Shown here in pieces: positions 10,985-23,335 of a stretch of 64,000 nt of DNA. Numbering within the stretch: the stretch's first letter is position 1; every line of letters starts with the position of its first letter. Origin of the DNA: Arcuatula senhousia (taxonomy: Eukaryota; Mollusca; Bivalvia; Mytilida; Mytilidae); assembly GCA_963971305.1 (NCBI GenBank), contig OZ020306.1, positions 72,265,022 to 72,329,021 on the forward strand, written 5' to 3'. The position numbers and the translations under genes are program-made. Below the pieces are notes generated by a model. The model had not been told where the DNA came from, did not search any database, and saw only the letters and a list, made by a program, of their open reading frames with translations.

Positions 10985-13477
10985 CGAGTGTTCAAGTGAA
11001 ACACACTTTATGGATACCGTAAAGACTATTTTCATGAGCTACAAACATTACTACACAATGTGAACCCAAATATATGAAGAATTCTGGTTTTGGATCTGGT
11101 ACAGTTTTGCTATTCTGAATACTCAAAGGTTATATAGACTTATTGGAACCCCATGTGATAAAACAACAACACAGCAGATAGAACTATGTACCCGTTGAAT
11201 GTGCTACTCACTTCATAGTGGTAGGCTTCATTTAGTCAATGACAAAGTATTGAGGAGATGATAGATTATAGACTTTTATCATTTTAGTAAGCCCAAAACT
11301 GTGACTATAGCAATATAAGTGCACCAACCAATTGAAGAATAACTAAAGAAGAAAAAGCTGCCGGTGGAGTTTGAATTTTCCACCTGAAACATTGTTTTTT
11401 CTTTAAAAATGCCACACATATTTCTTAGCATACCAATGTAACTCTGCTTTAGATGTTTGCACAAATAACCTGCGCGGAAAATAAATTCGCAAAGGAGAAA
11501 AAACGTATGACTTGTCTTGTGACAGCTTTTATCATGCGTGAGTTTACTTTGAAAATCAGGTATATTTTTATGACTGCTTTGCAATGGCACATTGAAAAAA
11601 TTGTATACGCATACTTATGATATACAAAAATGGCTGTTTACCGGTATGTTTACGAGTATCAGTCAGTAAGAATTCTGAATAGTTCGGTATGCTATATATG
11701 TATATGTATATGTCAAGATGCCACCTCTTATCATCGCTTCGGAAATATATTTTAGTTATTCTTACATGATAACTTTATTCAGTTATGTTTAAAAGTTTTT
11801 GTTTTACACTTATTTATTGCCTTCTACAATGGTATTTTTTACATGTTTTTAAACACAGCTTTATGAAACAATGCAATGAGCTGATAATATATGTTGTTAT
11901 TGAAAGCAATGCTGACAAGGACAACAAATTGCGTGCATTAAAAGTTGATTGTGCCTTAAATTGATTCTAATGATAAAAATAAAATATCACAAAGTTAATA
12001 ATATTTTGAAGGGTAGTAAATGGTTGACTGATAAACATTCTGTATTATTGGATGACATCCAATAATCACAAGATGTTATAAATGGATTGTATTATATTGT
12101 TACTAACCGACTTTGGTAAATGCTTGCATTGTTCTTCGGTTTTAAATAAATCTAAAGGTATTTGTTGAGACTTTCTAGAAAGCAAAAACAACTGAACCGT
12201 CAATCGGGGGGAGTAGGAAAAAATGTACTAGAACGTTTTCTTTATTTCACCAATGTTCATGCAGAATTCAAAACATATATAATATACGTTTTGATCATCC
12301 TGTTTTAATATGAATAGTGGTCAATGATAGATTTGCATAATTGAAGTGATTTCGCAAATACTGTTTTGAAGCACAGTATTTACAAATCTTTTTAAAACAT
12401 GTCATGTTTATTGAACTTTTTCGGAAACAGCCACAGTAAAACTATGAATCATATTCATACTCACAATAAAGGGTATGAAGTGAACAAGAAAACTCTCACC
12501 AAACCGTCGAGAAGCAAACTGAATCAAAAACGATGCAGTTATTGGTAATAAAAAAAAACTGGTCAATAAAATCGGAAAATGACAAAATAGTCAGGCGATA
12601 AGGTGTAAACACTGGGAGAATGTATCCACAAAGGAATTCTCAAGAACTTGGGAGGGTGTAAATCATTGATATATACAAGTGCAAGGTCGGATATTACCAC
12701 AAAGACCTTGATAAAATACTCATAAAATGATATGGACAAATAATTTTGGAGGGGTTTCTAAAAATGTTAAAACGTTCAATCGAAATGACCGTGATATTCA
12801 CGTCTAGTAAGGTTGGTTTAAATGCAAACTTAATGTGATAATGCGATGTAAACGACAAAAATTAGTTTAATGCACAATTGCTGTTTACAATATCTCTATC
12901 TACTTCAGCATAGGTAGATATAGCATCTTTAAAGTTTGTGCCAAAACAAACAGGGTATTATAAGAGCAATATACTCATTCTTTATCTATGTTAGTTCATT
13001 TACACTTAGTCTATTCAACAAGTTCACACAAATCAAAAGATTCAATTTAAACCCCGAAAAGTTTATTTTTTATTTTTTAATTATCACCTAAAAGTTCATT
13101 TGCGCGTGTATTTTGCTTGTAGTTTTCACAATTTGATTAGACTGTATAATTTGGATTAAAAGGAAAACAGTGTATTTAAAAGTGACGGATATGTTTCTAA
13201 ATGAACAGGTAAAGTATTTCAAAGTTGATAAATTGAATTGGTTCAATGACGTGAATGACCTCTCATCAGTGGCATTTACATCAAAACATTGGAAGGTTAA
13301 TTTCCAAAACTGCTGAAAACAAAAAGTACTCAAAACTTTAACGTTCAAGAACAAAAGGCAGTTAAATCCAGCACCGAGGATTTCGACCATGTGCAATACA
13401 ATAAATTTATGTAAAACAAATGATTTTTCTTATATTTTTGCTTATCGTCTCAATTTTAATGCTTTTTCCAGACTATA
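10985..13477. other. Unique AT-rich stretch
   Basis: No recognised exon, RNA or element. A short hairpin (attattgga/tccaataat) lies at about 12044-12066. Minus-strand open frames at 11279-11590 and 13088-13396 have no recognisable domain or splice context. Confidence 0.4.
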
Positions 13478-13978
13478 AAGTTTGCTATGACTGATGCACG
13501 TTTCCTCTTTTCACGATTCGTCAGAGGCGCTCTACCAAAAGTTGAAAATGCCAAACATCATAACTTTGGTGTGTTCGTCAACTCAAAAGTGTTGATGCTG
13601 GAGCAGGTCAACCTCGGGAAATAAAAATCCACCAGCAGCCCTAACCGTCATGGATGTTAAAATATAATTTACAACAAAGTTCCAAACATTACTAATTGCT
13701 ACGTCTGACGCGCATTTCGTCTATTCAAGACTCATAAGGGGCGCTCTACCAAAATGTGAAAATGCAAAACACTATATGAATATGAAGAGCAGAGAATAAT
13801 AAAAAAATGTTGTTGGAAAAACGAATTTATGACTAAGACCAACCTATGTCTTGGGTAGGAAGACTCTTAGGGGTTTGACAATTTAGAAATAAAAACGGAT
13901 AATCTATAGCATCGATGTGTTCGTCAACAAAAAAGTTGATGCCGGAGCGGGTTAACCTCGGGGTTAGAATCTTGACTG
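13478..13978 (-). repeat. Hammerhead repeat, about 1.4 monomers, inverted and decayed
   Basis: The minus strand shows the 'ccgaggttaacccgctcc' block near 13960, the GAGCGCC-CTTATGA-GTC...GACGAAA ribozyme near 13684-13752 (G5 changed to T), then a second monomer ending in a degenerate CTGACGA motif near 13490-13530. The ribozymes are predicted inactive. Confidence 0.8.
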
Positions 13979-16588
13979 TAACGTCATTTGGTGAACTGAT
14001 CATCTTAATTAACCAAGAATTAATCTTCTTGGTGCAATTATTTCAGAATCATATTTTTGAATAACGGTTTTATTCCATTGAAGATACATTTTTTTAAATA
14101 AAATTTCATTCTTACACCTTTCATTATATTCGTGTATGAATACCGTTTCTAGAAAAATTAATTTTATTGAGTTTTTGCAGTACTAATATCTAAAGGGTTT
14201 TTGTTTTCACTCTTTTATCTTTCATATTTCTTTGGTAGTCTTATAATAAAACATCCATAAGCTTCGATATCAGTGAATACCGCTTTTTTATCAACCCCCC
14301 AAAATTAATATCCACCTCGTCGTTGGATCGGTGAATATGATTTTCTTCGGTTTAATAAAACTTGGTATTTATCTGTTTCAAAGCAAATAAATGTATAATA
14401 TCATATAATATAAGTTAAAAAGTCGGTCACAGAACAATCGTGTTAGATAGAAAGGTTCAGTAAAAATGGAAGCCCTGGCTTATCAAATAAGTTGTGAAAT
14501 ATGCATACATTTTAGGCATAGATAAGAATATATGATTTGTTAGTTAACTAAAAAGAAAAGAAATTAGACATTACCATATCAAAATATTTCTGTGTTTTAA
14601 CTAATCTGTTCTTGTCCCTCTTTCTGTGGTTCCAGTCAAAAGTCATTTATATATATATCTTTTAGTTATTGACATCTAAACAAGAAAACAATACTCCTTG
14701 ATTTTAAGTTAAAGAATATCCAAGTTTAATTGCCTCTTTCGGACCGTATGATAGTGATTTGAAACGATTGTGCTCCATAGTCAAATGCGCAAAACGAATA
14801 TTTCTAAAAACGATATATTTTGCAACAAAATTAACGATGTTGCAATCTTCAGTTCAATATATATAATAACATTACACCTGGGAACTTGTATAAATTTTGT
14901 TTGAATAATTAAACATATCTTTAAATCTATGTTAGATAGGTTTTAAATGTGACCAATAACTTTTGTATATATGTGTGTTTTACAAGATGATATTTAAAGT
15001 TAGTACGCAATCAATTGTTAAGGTATATCGATATTTGATATATTTAAATAACTATGAAAATAATAGTAAAAGAATCAAAGGTGTACCAAAGAGGCAATGA
15101 AATACAGCTTATCCGTAAAAGAGAAAAAAAAATTGGTTAACAAAAAAACAAAAAACAAAAAAAACAAACAGAAATCAGCTTTTTGAATGCGAATTCCAAA
15201 CGAAGGAGAGCTCGGGTGCTCCGGAAGAGTACGAAGTTCTTCGCTATAGCACACCCGTCACGTTGCCGATGATCTATTTTGTATTGCTCAAATCCGGTAA
15301 AAGAAGACAATTTTAAGCATTTTTTAATCAATAGACCAAAACGGGATTTTCTTTGTGAATGTTGAATGGAAGTAATTAATGTGGAGATATCGAAAGCTTG
15401 AAAGGTAATAAATAATCATCATTTGGTTATTGACGCCATTTCAGGAGTAACGAAAATTGAAATTCTTCTTAAGGCTTAATTTTATTGCCATCATTATTGA
15501 TGTTGGCAAACTGAAAAAGGTTTAGTAGTACATTATGACGACCAAGCAATACATTTTTTATGTAATTTTGGAATCCAATACAAGGATGAAAAGTTAATTT
15601 TGTCAATAAAAAGGCCAAAGGAAGACATGACAAAGTTATGATCGTCGATTATCTCCTCCTTTGACAGTGTTGCTGCTGTTTATGTGGTACAGTACACCAA
15701 GAGACTTTCCGTGACTGAACACTGACATAAACATAAAACGTAATCCTTTAGACCTACTACCACTGGCATGATACAACTAAGTCCTGCAAAGAGCAATAAA
15801 ACTGCTGTGATTGTCAAGTGTAATGACCTTTAATCCTCTAGATGTTTTCCTGTCATAAAAAATACTTGTTGCAATAATGTAGCTCATATCCTGTACATGT
15901 AAATATTTCATCAAGAAAAGTTGGGTCACCTTGGGTTTTATAACCCCAACTAGCCCAACTACTGTGAAAAAGTTAATCCTTACCACCCTAAGAGTGGGAA
16001 TGTCTATGTAAGTGGTCATTCATGGACAGTATCTTGGAGAGCTATATATAAAACCAACCCTTAATTCAGCTGCTAAACAGTCAATGTAGTGTTTGTGCTA
16101 ACAAATGTTGTTTAGTTTTGCTGACTTTTTTCCGTCTTATATATCCTCAGGAACTTAAGATAAATGACACAACTATCATATAGATCAAAGGAAGTCTGCT
16201 TTACATTTAGATCTACATTTCGAACTAGACTTTTAAGGAAAACTGCCAACAAAACAATATGAAAAACATGATGACTTCAACTTTCGAATCGTTAACTTCC
16301 CCTTCATGTTAACAATATTTTGCTATCTTATCAAACGAGTGTGAATAATTTGAACTTTATTTCTTAGAGTTCGGATAATGTTATAAAACACGATTTATCT
16401 AATGTTAACAGCTTTTTCGGCAATCATGATACATGTACTACCAAATGGAAAATGCTACATTTTTTCTTTAACATTTCTTAGAGTTAAAAGTTTCAATTGT
16501 AAAAGTTTGAAGAAAACAGAATAAACTTTGGTCATGTCAAAGCACGTCGCGTTCTGTTCTGATTTTCAAAGTAAACAAATACACAAGA
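13979..16588. other. Mostly unique non-coding DNA
   Basis: Contains a minus-strand 5'-half copy of family B at about 15170-15305 (ggtgctccggaagagta, then gttgccgatgatc). Apart from an unassigned 80-codon minus-strand frame at 15777-16019 with no known domain, I see nothing gene-like. Confidence 0.45.
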
Positions 16589-16986
16589 TTAAGGATGGTC
16601 ACTCCTGAAATTTTTTATATCAAACTTTTTACAATATGTGGTGTGAATGATTAAATGTCGTCCACTTTATCAAATGACAAAAATTAAACCATAGGTCCGT
16701 GTGCTCGTTTCCGAAATATATGACGTCAAAAATTTGGCGGAAAATTAGACTCTTCCAGATTTTATATTACTTAAAATTGTGAAGTTTTTGGCCTTAAAAA
16801 CCATGAAGTTGTATTTAGAATTTCAAAATATTTTATGCAGTTGTTTTTTACGGTCTATATCATAAGAAAATGTCATGAAAAGTAGGGGTCAGTGTGCAAA
16901 ATTTTTCTTCAGTAATTAAAGGTAAAGTATAGAGGAGTTCCAAATTTTGACTGATATTCTGAAACATGAAGAGTGACCATCCTTAA
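16589..16986. mobile_element. MITE with 16-bp terminal inverted repeats at TTAA
   Basis: The left end ttaaggatggtcactc (16589-16604) is the exact reverse complement of the right end gagtgaccatccttaa (16971-16986). If TTAA is the duplicated target, the element proper is ~390 bp, as in piggyBac-type MITEs. The interior is non-coding. Confidence 0.7.
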
Positions 16987-17017
16987 ACCTTATCTATGTT
17001 TAACTGACCTGATGACA

Positions 17018-17040
17018 TGTCTGGAACTTTGTTGTCATTT
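17018..17040 (+). repeat. Solo 3' tail of the hammerhead repeat
   Basis: 'tgtctggaactttgttg' followed by tcattt is identical to the sequence that ends the hammerhead arrays, without the rest of the monomer. It could be an extremely 5'-truncated insertion or a shared motif. Confidence 0.5.
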
Positions 17041-18339
17041 AAATTTATAAAAAAATGACTGTACTGCAAAACTATTAATCGATTGTAAATCAAAATTAAG
17101 GGAGTACGAACCTGATTTGTTTTGTAATTAAAAGTTATAATAAATAGATATTTTGAAATGAATGCCTCAATAAAGCAAGTCTAGATTTATCATAGGAATT
17201 ACATGTATATTGAAAATTATTTTTTCTTCTGTTTAACAAACATAGAACTTAAATCTAGAATTGGTTGAAATTTTAAAAGATGTTTATAAGGACCTTGTCT
17301 AACTCGTTACGAACAAATATTAGAAAAAACATGTTGGGAAAATCTTGAGGCAGTTTAATGGAAAAAAGCTGAGAAACCCGAAAATGTTAAATTTCTGAGG
17401 CTCGTTCTCCCTTAATTAGGAATGTGCATATGCATGTTATCCAGTAAATTAAATTCCTACATTGATAACATTAAGCTTTTGAATTAGCAGCAAAAATCTT
17501 ACAAGTACTTCATTCATTCATTTAATTGAACGGATGTCATCGATACTATTCATGAACTTTGGTCTGGTATTTAATTTACAACGAGATCCTTGATTATGTA
17601 ATTCTGTATTAATTCTACACGTTTTATACATTCTTATCGTAAGCATACTCTTGTAAACTATAAGTATCCATAAACTTGACCTTACCACTGGTTTGATCTG
17701 CTTTAAATTGAAGCTTTCCAAAGCGAACCCGCAGTTGACGGGACATAGGTCAGGTCTGTTCTGAGTAAACCTACCTATACTGCTGGTTCACTGATTAAAG
17801 ACCAGATCTGTCCTGTAAATTGAAGGTGAACATTAAAGTGGACCACTGTCCAATAAAACCTTGCGTAAGTTTTTCATCTCACTATGCATACAGGTTAGGA
17901 ATGGATCCATCTGTATGTCCACATATTGCGATTTTCCTGCTGTTGTCATGCTTTTGTCATTGTACTGCCGAAACGGTAGCGTATGTCAAATGTTACTATC
18001 TTCTTCATTTGAGGACGACAGATTCCAAGTTTGCGCCAAATTTGGACTTTTTAGGCTTTCTTTTTCTACACTTAATAATATTTGCATACAATGATGATGA
18101 CATACATAAGCAGTTTACACCATGGTTACCAAAATACGCATCAATGATGAACTTTTTGAAGAAAGAAGTTTTACGTATGGTCTTAACCCGTAAAAGTTGT
18201 TTCACACTTTGATCACTTAGAGTAAAAGGATAGTAACTAAGAATATCAATTTCAATGAACTGAATTGATAGGCACAAGCGTTAACGAGTCCCAAAGTTTT
18301 GAAACGTTATGGTATGGAACGCAGCAACTGTCATATATG
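17041..18339. other. Non-coding stretch
   Basis: No supported gene. Overlapping open frames at 17820-18277 on both strands have no recognised domain and no consistent splice sites. Confidence 0.4.
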
Positions 18340-19035
18340 GTCACTGTTTGTTATATGATGTCGTTTTATCATTATATGATGTCGTTTTGTTACCATATGA
18401 TGCCATTGTGTCATTATATAATGTCGTTTTGTCTTTATATGATGTCATCATGTCATTAGATAATGTTGTTGTCATTATATGATGCCTTTATGTCAATATT
18501 TGATGCCGTCATGTCATTATATGATGCCATCTTGTCATTATATTATGTCATGTTGTCATTATATGATGTCGATCTGTCATTATATGATTCCGTCATGTCA
18601 TTATATGATGCCATCTTGTCATTATATGATCCCGTCTTGTCATTATATGATGTCGTTTTGTCATTATATGATGTGGACCTGTTATTATATGATGTCGTTT
18701 TGTCATTATATGATGCCGTCATGTCATTATATGATGCCTTCATGTCGTTGATTGATATTCAGTTATTTGTGTTTCCGTATTTTGCATGGTGTCTGTTTTT
18801 GTCCCGTTCCTGTTGGTGTTTACTGGTTTTGTCTCTGCCCTTTCGGACTTTTGACATTCGGATACCCCATTGGTACCTCTGCTTCAGTCATTATATGATG
18901 CCATCTTGTCATAATATGATGCCGTCTTGTCATTATATGATGTCGTTTTGTCATTATTTGATGTTGACCTGTCATTATTATGATGTCGTTTTGTCATTAT
19001 ATGATGTCGTTTTGTCATTATATGATGCCGTTTTG
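18340..19035. repeat. 21-bp minisatellite split by a retroposon
   Basis: Unit approximately 'gtcattatatgatgccatctt', repeated about 19 times at 18340-18750 and about 7 times at 18888-19035, with variation mainly in the last six bases. Because 21 is a multiple of 3 and the unit lacks stops in several frames, long artificial open frames arise on both strands. The array is interrupted by a family B copy at 18751-18884. Confidence 0.9.
18751..18884 (+). mobile_element. Family B retroposon inserted in the minisatellite
   Basis: Starts 'gttgattgatattcag' and ends 'ggtacctctgctt', the family's constant 3' end. It is 5'-truncated relative to the 30.4-kb copy. Minisatellite units continue directly on each side. 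Confidence 0.8.
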
Positions 19036-19462
19036 TTTAAAATTGTAAGGCTTAACTTATTCACACGGTGTCAGAGTGGTTTTGCACCACTTGCAATTTT
19101 CCCTTTTGCACATTCTTGAGTTATGAGTTTGTGGTTTTATTTATTTTATCATAGAACTTGTTAATTTTCAAAAATATGACAATTTGACGTTTTGAAAAGA
19201 ATACTAATCTTACTGATTGCTTAATCATATGAAAATTTAACAAGCATTCTGATAGTATTGCAAAAAAATACATAGTCCCCTACCGGCCGCATATTTCACC
19301 AATCCCAATCATGTAAATGAACTTCAATGTATGGTTCAAAGATTTTTGGTTGTAAATGAAATATGAAGACAAACTATTATAGTATTATCAAAAACCAGCA
19401 ATGGAGTTTTCAAAATTTTTAAGTTAAATCAAGTGCAGAAAACTGAAATTTCTGTGAATGTC
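19036..19462. other. Unique flank of the ribozyme array
   Basis: No gene or repeat recognised. Its last bases 'gtgaatgtc' share only GTC with the ribozyme 3' strand, so homology to the array begins at 19463. Confidence 0.5.
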
Positions 19463-19782
19463 AGGCGTAGCAAAATTTATTGTCTGGAACTTTGTTGTCA
19501 TTTGTATTTCGAACACACGTGAAGGTTAGCACTGCTGGTGGAGTTTAAATTCCCCGAGGTTAGCCCGCTCCGGCACCAACACTTTTGAGTTGGAGAATAC
19601 ATCAAAGCTTTAAATTATCCGTCTTAATTTCAAAATTGTCTAAACCCTAAGGTTCTTCCTACCCCAGACATAGGTTGAATATCTTAGTAATAATTTGGTT
19701 GCCCAGTTTGGTATTTTTGGTTATACTGTTCTATGCTCTTCATATTCATACAGTGTTTGACATTTTCAATATTTTTGGTAGA

Positions 19783-19826
19783 GCGCCTCTGATGAGTCTT
19801 CAATAGACGAAACGCGCGTCAGGCGT
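19783..19826 (+). ncRNA. Hammerhead ribozyme, array copy 1, intact core
   Basis: Stem I GCGCCT/AGGCGT, CTGATGA at 19789-19795, stem II GTC/GAC with loop TTCAATA, GAAA, stem III ACGC/GCGT, cleavage predicted after C19820. Confidence 0.8.
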
Positions 19827-20140
19827 AGCAAAATTTATTGTTTGGAGCTTTGTTGTTATTTCTATTCCGAACACACGTGAAGGTTAGCACTGCTGGTGGA
19901 GTTTAAATTCCCCGAGGTTAGCCCGCTCCGGCACCAACACTTTTGAGTTGGAGAATACATCAAAGCTTTAAATTATCCGTCTTAATTTCAAAATTGTCTA
20001 AACCCTAAGGTTCTTCCTACCCTAGACATAGGTTGACTATCTTAGTAATAATTTGGTTCCCCAGTTTGGTATTTTTGGTTATACTGTTCTATGCTCTTCA
20101 TATTCATACAGTGTTTGGCATTTTCAATATTTTTGGTAGA

Positions 20141-20184
20141 GCGCCTCTGATGAGTCTTCAATAGACAAAACGCACCTCAGGCGT
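20141..20184 (+). ncRNA. Hammerhead ribozyme, array copy 2, mutated
   Basis: CTGATGA and stem I are kept, but GAC-GAAA has become GAC-AAAA (G12 lost) and the stem III 3' side reads ACCT. Predicted inactive. Confidence 0.7.
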
Positions 20185-20498
20185 AGCAAAATTTATTGTC
20201 TGGCACTTTGTTATCATTTGTATTTCGAACACACTTGAAGGTTAGCACTGCTGTTGGAGTTTAAATTCCCCGAGGTGAGCCCGCTCCGGCACCAATACTT
20301 TTGAGTTGGAGAATACATCAAAGCTTAAAATTATCAGTCTTAATTTCAAAATTGTCTAAACCCTAAGGTTCTTCCTACCTTAGACAAAGGTTGAATATCT
20401 TAGTAATAATTTGGTTCCCCAGTTTGGTATTTTTGGTAATACTGTTCTATGCTCTTCATATTCATACAGTGTTTGGCATTTTCAATATTTTTGGTAGA

Positions 20499-20542
20499 GC
20501 GCCTCTGATGAGTCTTCAATAGACGAAACGCGCGTCAGGTGT
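20499..20542 (+). ncRNA. Hammerhead ribozyme, array copy 3, intact core
   Basis: As copy 1, but the stem I 3' strand is AGGTGT, which keeps pairing through wobble pairs. Cleavage predicted after C20536. Confidence 0.75.
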
Positions 20543-20851
20543 AGCAAAATTTATTGTCTGGAACTTTGTTGTCATTTGTATTTCGAACACACGTGAAGGT
20601 TAGCACTGCTGGTGGAGTTTAAATTCCCCGAGGTTAGCCCGCTCCGGCACCAACACTTTTGAGTTGGAGAATGCATTAAAGCTTTATCCATCTTAATTTC
20701 AAAATTGTCTTAACCCTAAGGTTCTTCCTATCCCAGACATAGGTTGAATATCTTTGTAATAATTTGGTTCCCCTGTTTGGTATTTTTGGTTATACTGTTC
20801 TATGCTCTTCATATTCCTACAGTGTTTGGCATTTTCAATATTTTTGGTAGA

Positions 20852-20895
20852 GCGCCTCTGATGAGTCTTCAATAGACGAAACGCGCGTCAGGCGT
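20852..20895 (+). ncRNA. Hammerhead ribozyme, array copy 4, intact core
   Basis: All core residues and three stems as in copy 1. Cleavage predicted after C20889. Confidence 0.8.
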
Positions 20896-21209
20896 AGCAA
20901 AATTTATTGTCTGGAACTTTGTTGTCATTTGTATTTCGAACACACGTGAAGGTTAGCACTGCTGGTTGAGTTTAAATTCCCCGAGGTTAGCCCGCTCCGG
21001 CACCAACACTTTTGAGTTGGAGAATACATCAAAGCTTTACATTATCCATCTTAATTTCAAAATTGTCTAAACCCTAAGGTTCTTCCTACCCCAGACATAG
21101 GTTGAATATCTTAGTAATAATTTGGTTCCCTAGTTTGGTATTTTTGGTTATACTGTTCTATGCTTTTCATATTCATATAGTGTTTGGCATTTTCAATATT
21201 TTTGGTTGA

Positions 21210-21253
21210 GCGCCTCTGATGAGTCTTCAATAGACGAAACGCACCTCAGGCGT
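21210..21253 (+). ncRNA. Hammerhead ribozyme, array copy 5, stem III damaged
   Basis: CTGATGA and GAAA are kept, but the stem III 3' side is ACCT instead of GCGT, so the minimal stem III cannot form. It shares this change with copy 2. Confidence 0.7.
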
Positions 21254-21294
21254 AGCAAAATTTATTGGCTGGAACTTTGTTGTCATTTGTATTT

Positions 21295-23224
21295 TTCAAA
21301 CTTCAAATGGCCATAACTATCGTAAAATTTAGCGGACCAGAACGAACTTTTAACTTCATCTGTAACTCATCATGGTAGACTCACATACCGGGTACCAAAA
21401 ATAAATTCATTATCTGCAAGCGGTAAGATAAGTTAAGACTAGGGGCTCCCAGGTACCTGAATTGTTTAATTGTTTTGGTCGTGGTCCAAAATCTTGGAAC
21501 TATTGGATCTATATATAAACGGTATGGCAAATTGCAACATCGAATTCGGGTTAAATTAATAAGCAAAAAAGGTTAACAAAATCCTTAGACGGACAGACAC
21601 ACGAACACGAATAGATATCATTAACATAATAAACCAACAGCTTATTCAATATTGACACCATATTCATGTGTAGAACAAATGTACGACCAATTATATTTGT
21701 TAAAAAAAAATAAACCATGTAAATACATAGTGACCGTCTCTTTCTTATACCGGAAGTAAATCGTGAACGACAGACCTTAAATATATTCCAACGCTATGGA
21801 ACTGCATACTTATGCTACATACCAAATACCAAGAGGCTACGAAAAGTAGTTGTTCAGATAATTGTAACGATTTTTTTCCCTGTCATTTTATAAACCGGAC
21901 TTTTTACTTCGTTGAATTCAGCAAAAAGAGGGACATCTGCGACCCTAAATCATATTATTGACCTTTATGATTAATCCTCAATCTTATGGCAGTCGTTTTG
22001 TACAGAATGTTTAACATGAAAAAGGGATTTATTAGGTGCCGAACCCGTTCGGTGCACGGGAGGCAAATAGGCCCACAAAGGCGCTAAGTTTGTCTGAAGA
22101 AGTCCACTAAAGAGCGCTCAGAAACGCCTGACATTGGATCCGTTTGCTTATCCCATAGAATGACTGGGATATGAACCTAAGTAGGTTGAATGGGGCAGCC
22201 CTGTAATAATGAATACCGGAATCATCATGCTATAATTCCGAAAACCTGACCGCAAACCATAGTGAATCACGGTGAGTGGATAAGGCCTGTGACTGATACA
22301 GACATTTTGAAAGGGGAGGGCGTGCAATTGAAAAAGTCTTTGGGACTTCTTATTTAATACAAATCCTAACCAAATTTTCCTCACAAACGAGAGGGCGCGC
22401 GCCCGGAATGTCGGTCCTTAAGCCACCTTTGATTAGTCACGCTTCATGTACGTAACTGACTGGACATAAAACAAATAACAAGCAAACAATCCTTGGCTCC
22501 GTGCAAAATAAAAAAAAGTATTTACAGGCATACATGACCAAGTATTTTTATTGAAAGCCTTATTTATTATATAGCAGAAATCCTTTTAAATGTTTTTTTT
22601 CTAAACCTTTGCTGTCAAAACATATTTTTAATAAAACAATAAAGATTTATCATGTTTTTGTTCGGAAATGGTCGGTCACTTAAATACTGTGCAAAAGTAT
22701 GCTGTTAAAATTGTTTGCCTACAAAAGTGACAAAATAAGAAAGTTGGCCATGTCGAAAATTTGATACCTTGTAAATTTGTTCATTTTCAAAGTAAGCTTT
22801 TGTATAATCAGCTATCATATATTTTTACTTGCGTTTTTATTCTGCATTCTATCAGCTGTGCGTATCAAAATTTCAGTAGTGCATGTGGATCGCAGCATAG
22901 AGTGCGGACAATCGTACGCCTTGAGATGTTCATGTGATATCGAAGTATAACGTGTAGAACAATCAAATGTTTTGATGCTGGTACAAGATTTAAATGATTA
23001 AGGGTTAAAATCTGCATCCGTTTTTTTGAATTAATTAGGCTCATCATTGATTGACATCATTTCTTGATAACATCAATTAAACTATATCTGGAAGCCATAT
23101 TGCATTGGTTTCCGTTTTGAAGCCAACACAACTAACATATAATATTGTGGCACATTTGAAAAATGCCATAATGAAGCAGTCAATGTATAACCATAAGTTG
23201 AATAGGTATAAAGAAGGTTAGACT
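21295..23224. other. Non-coding stretch
   Basis: 21295-21610 is a dispersed mollusc-type repeat ending in 'agacggacagacacacgaac'. The remainder shows no gene; the short frames at 21381-21566, 22148-22384 and 22865-23047 have no recognisable domain. Confidence 0.4.
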
Positions 23225-23335
23225 TTTCCGACTTTTATATGTTGTCTGGTTTTGTCCTGTTCTCGTTGGTGTTTAATGGTTTTGTCTCTACACTTTCCGA
23301 CTTTGACTTTCGGATATCCCCATTGCAATCTCTAC
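23225..23335 (+). repeat. Family B retroposon, 5'-truncated, diverged
   Basis: 'atgttgtctggttttgtcc' through 'ggatatccccattgcaatc'. It is the 3' half only. Confidence 0.65.

Larger units (their letters stand above)
19463..21294 (+). repeat. Hammerhead ribozyme tandem array, about 5.1 monomers
   Basis: Predicted cleavage sites follow 19820, 20178, 20536, 20889 and 21247 (spacing 358, 358, 353, 358). Each monomer has, after the ribozyme, the tail ggaactttgttgtcattt, a gaacacacgtgaagg block, a ccccgaggt block, an imperfect hairpin (caacactttt, gagttggag), and the 'ggttcttcctacc' block. The array opens at AGGCGTAGC, the exact 5' product of cleavage, and closes 47 nt after the fifth site. Monomers are nearly identical. 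This matches retrozyme-type repeats that give circular RNAs in bivalves and other animals; transcription here is not shown. Confidence 0.9.

Noticed and set aside
18340..19035. CRISPR-like array
   Set aside because: Contiguous 21-bp units without spacers, in a eukaryotic context; an ordinary minisatellite.
18463..19119. A 218-codon open frame and its companions on both strands
   Set aside because: By-product of the 21-bp minisatellite and the family B insert; composition is purely repeat-driven.
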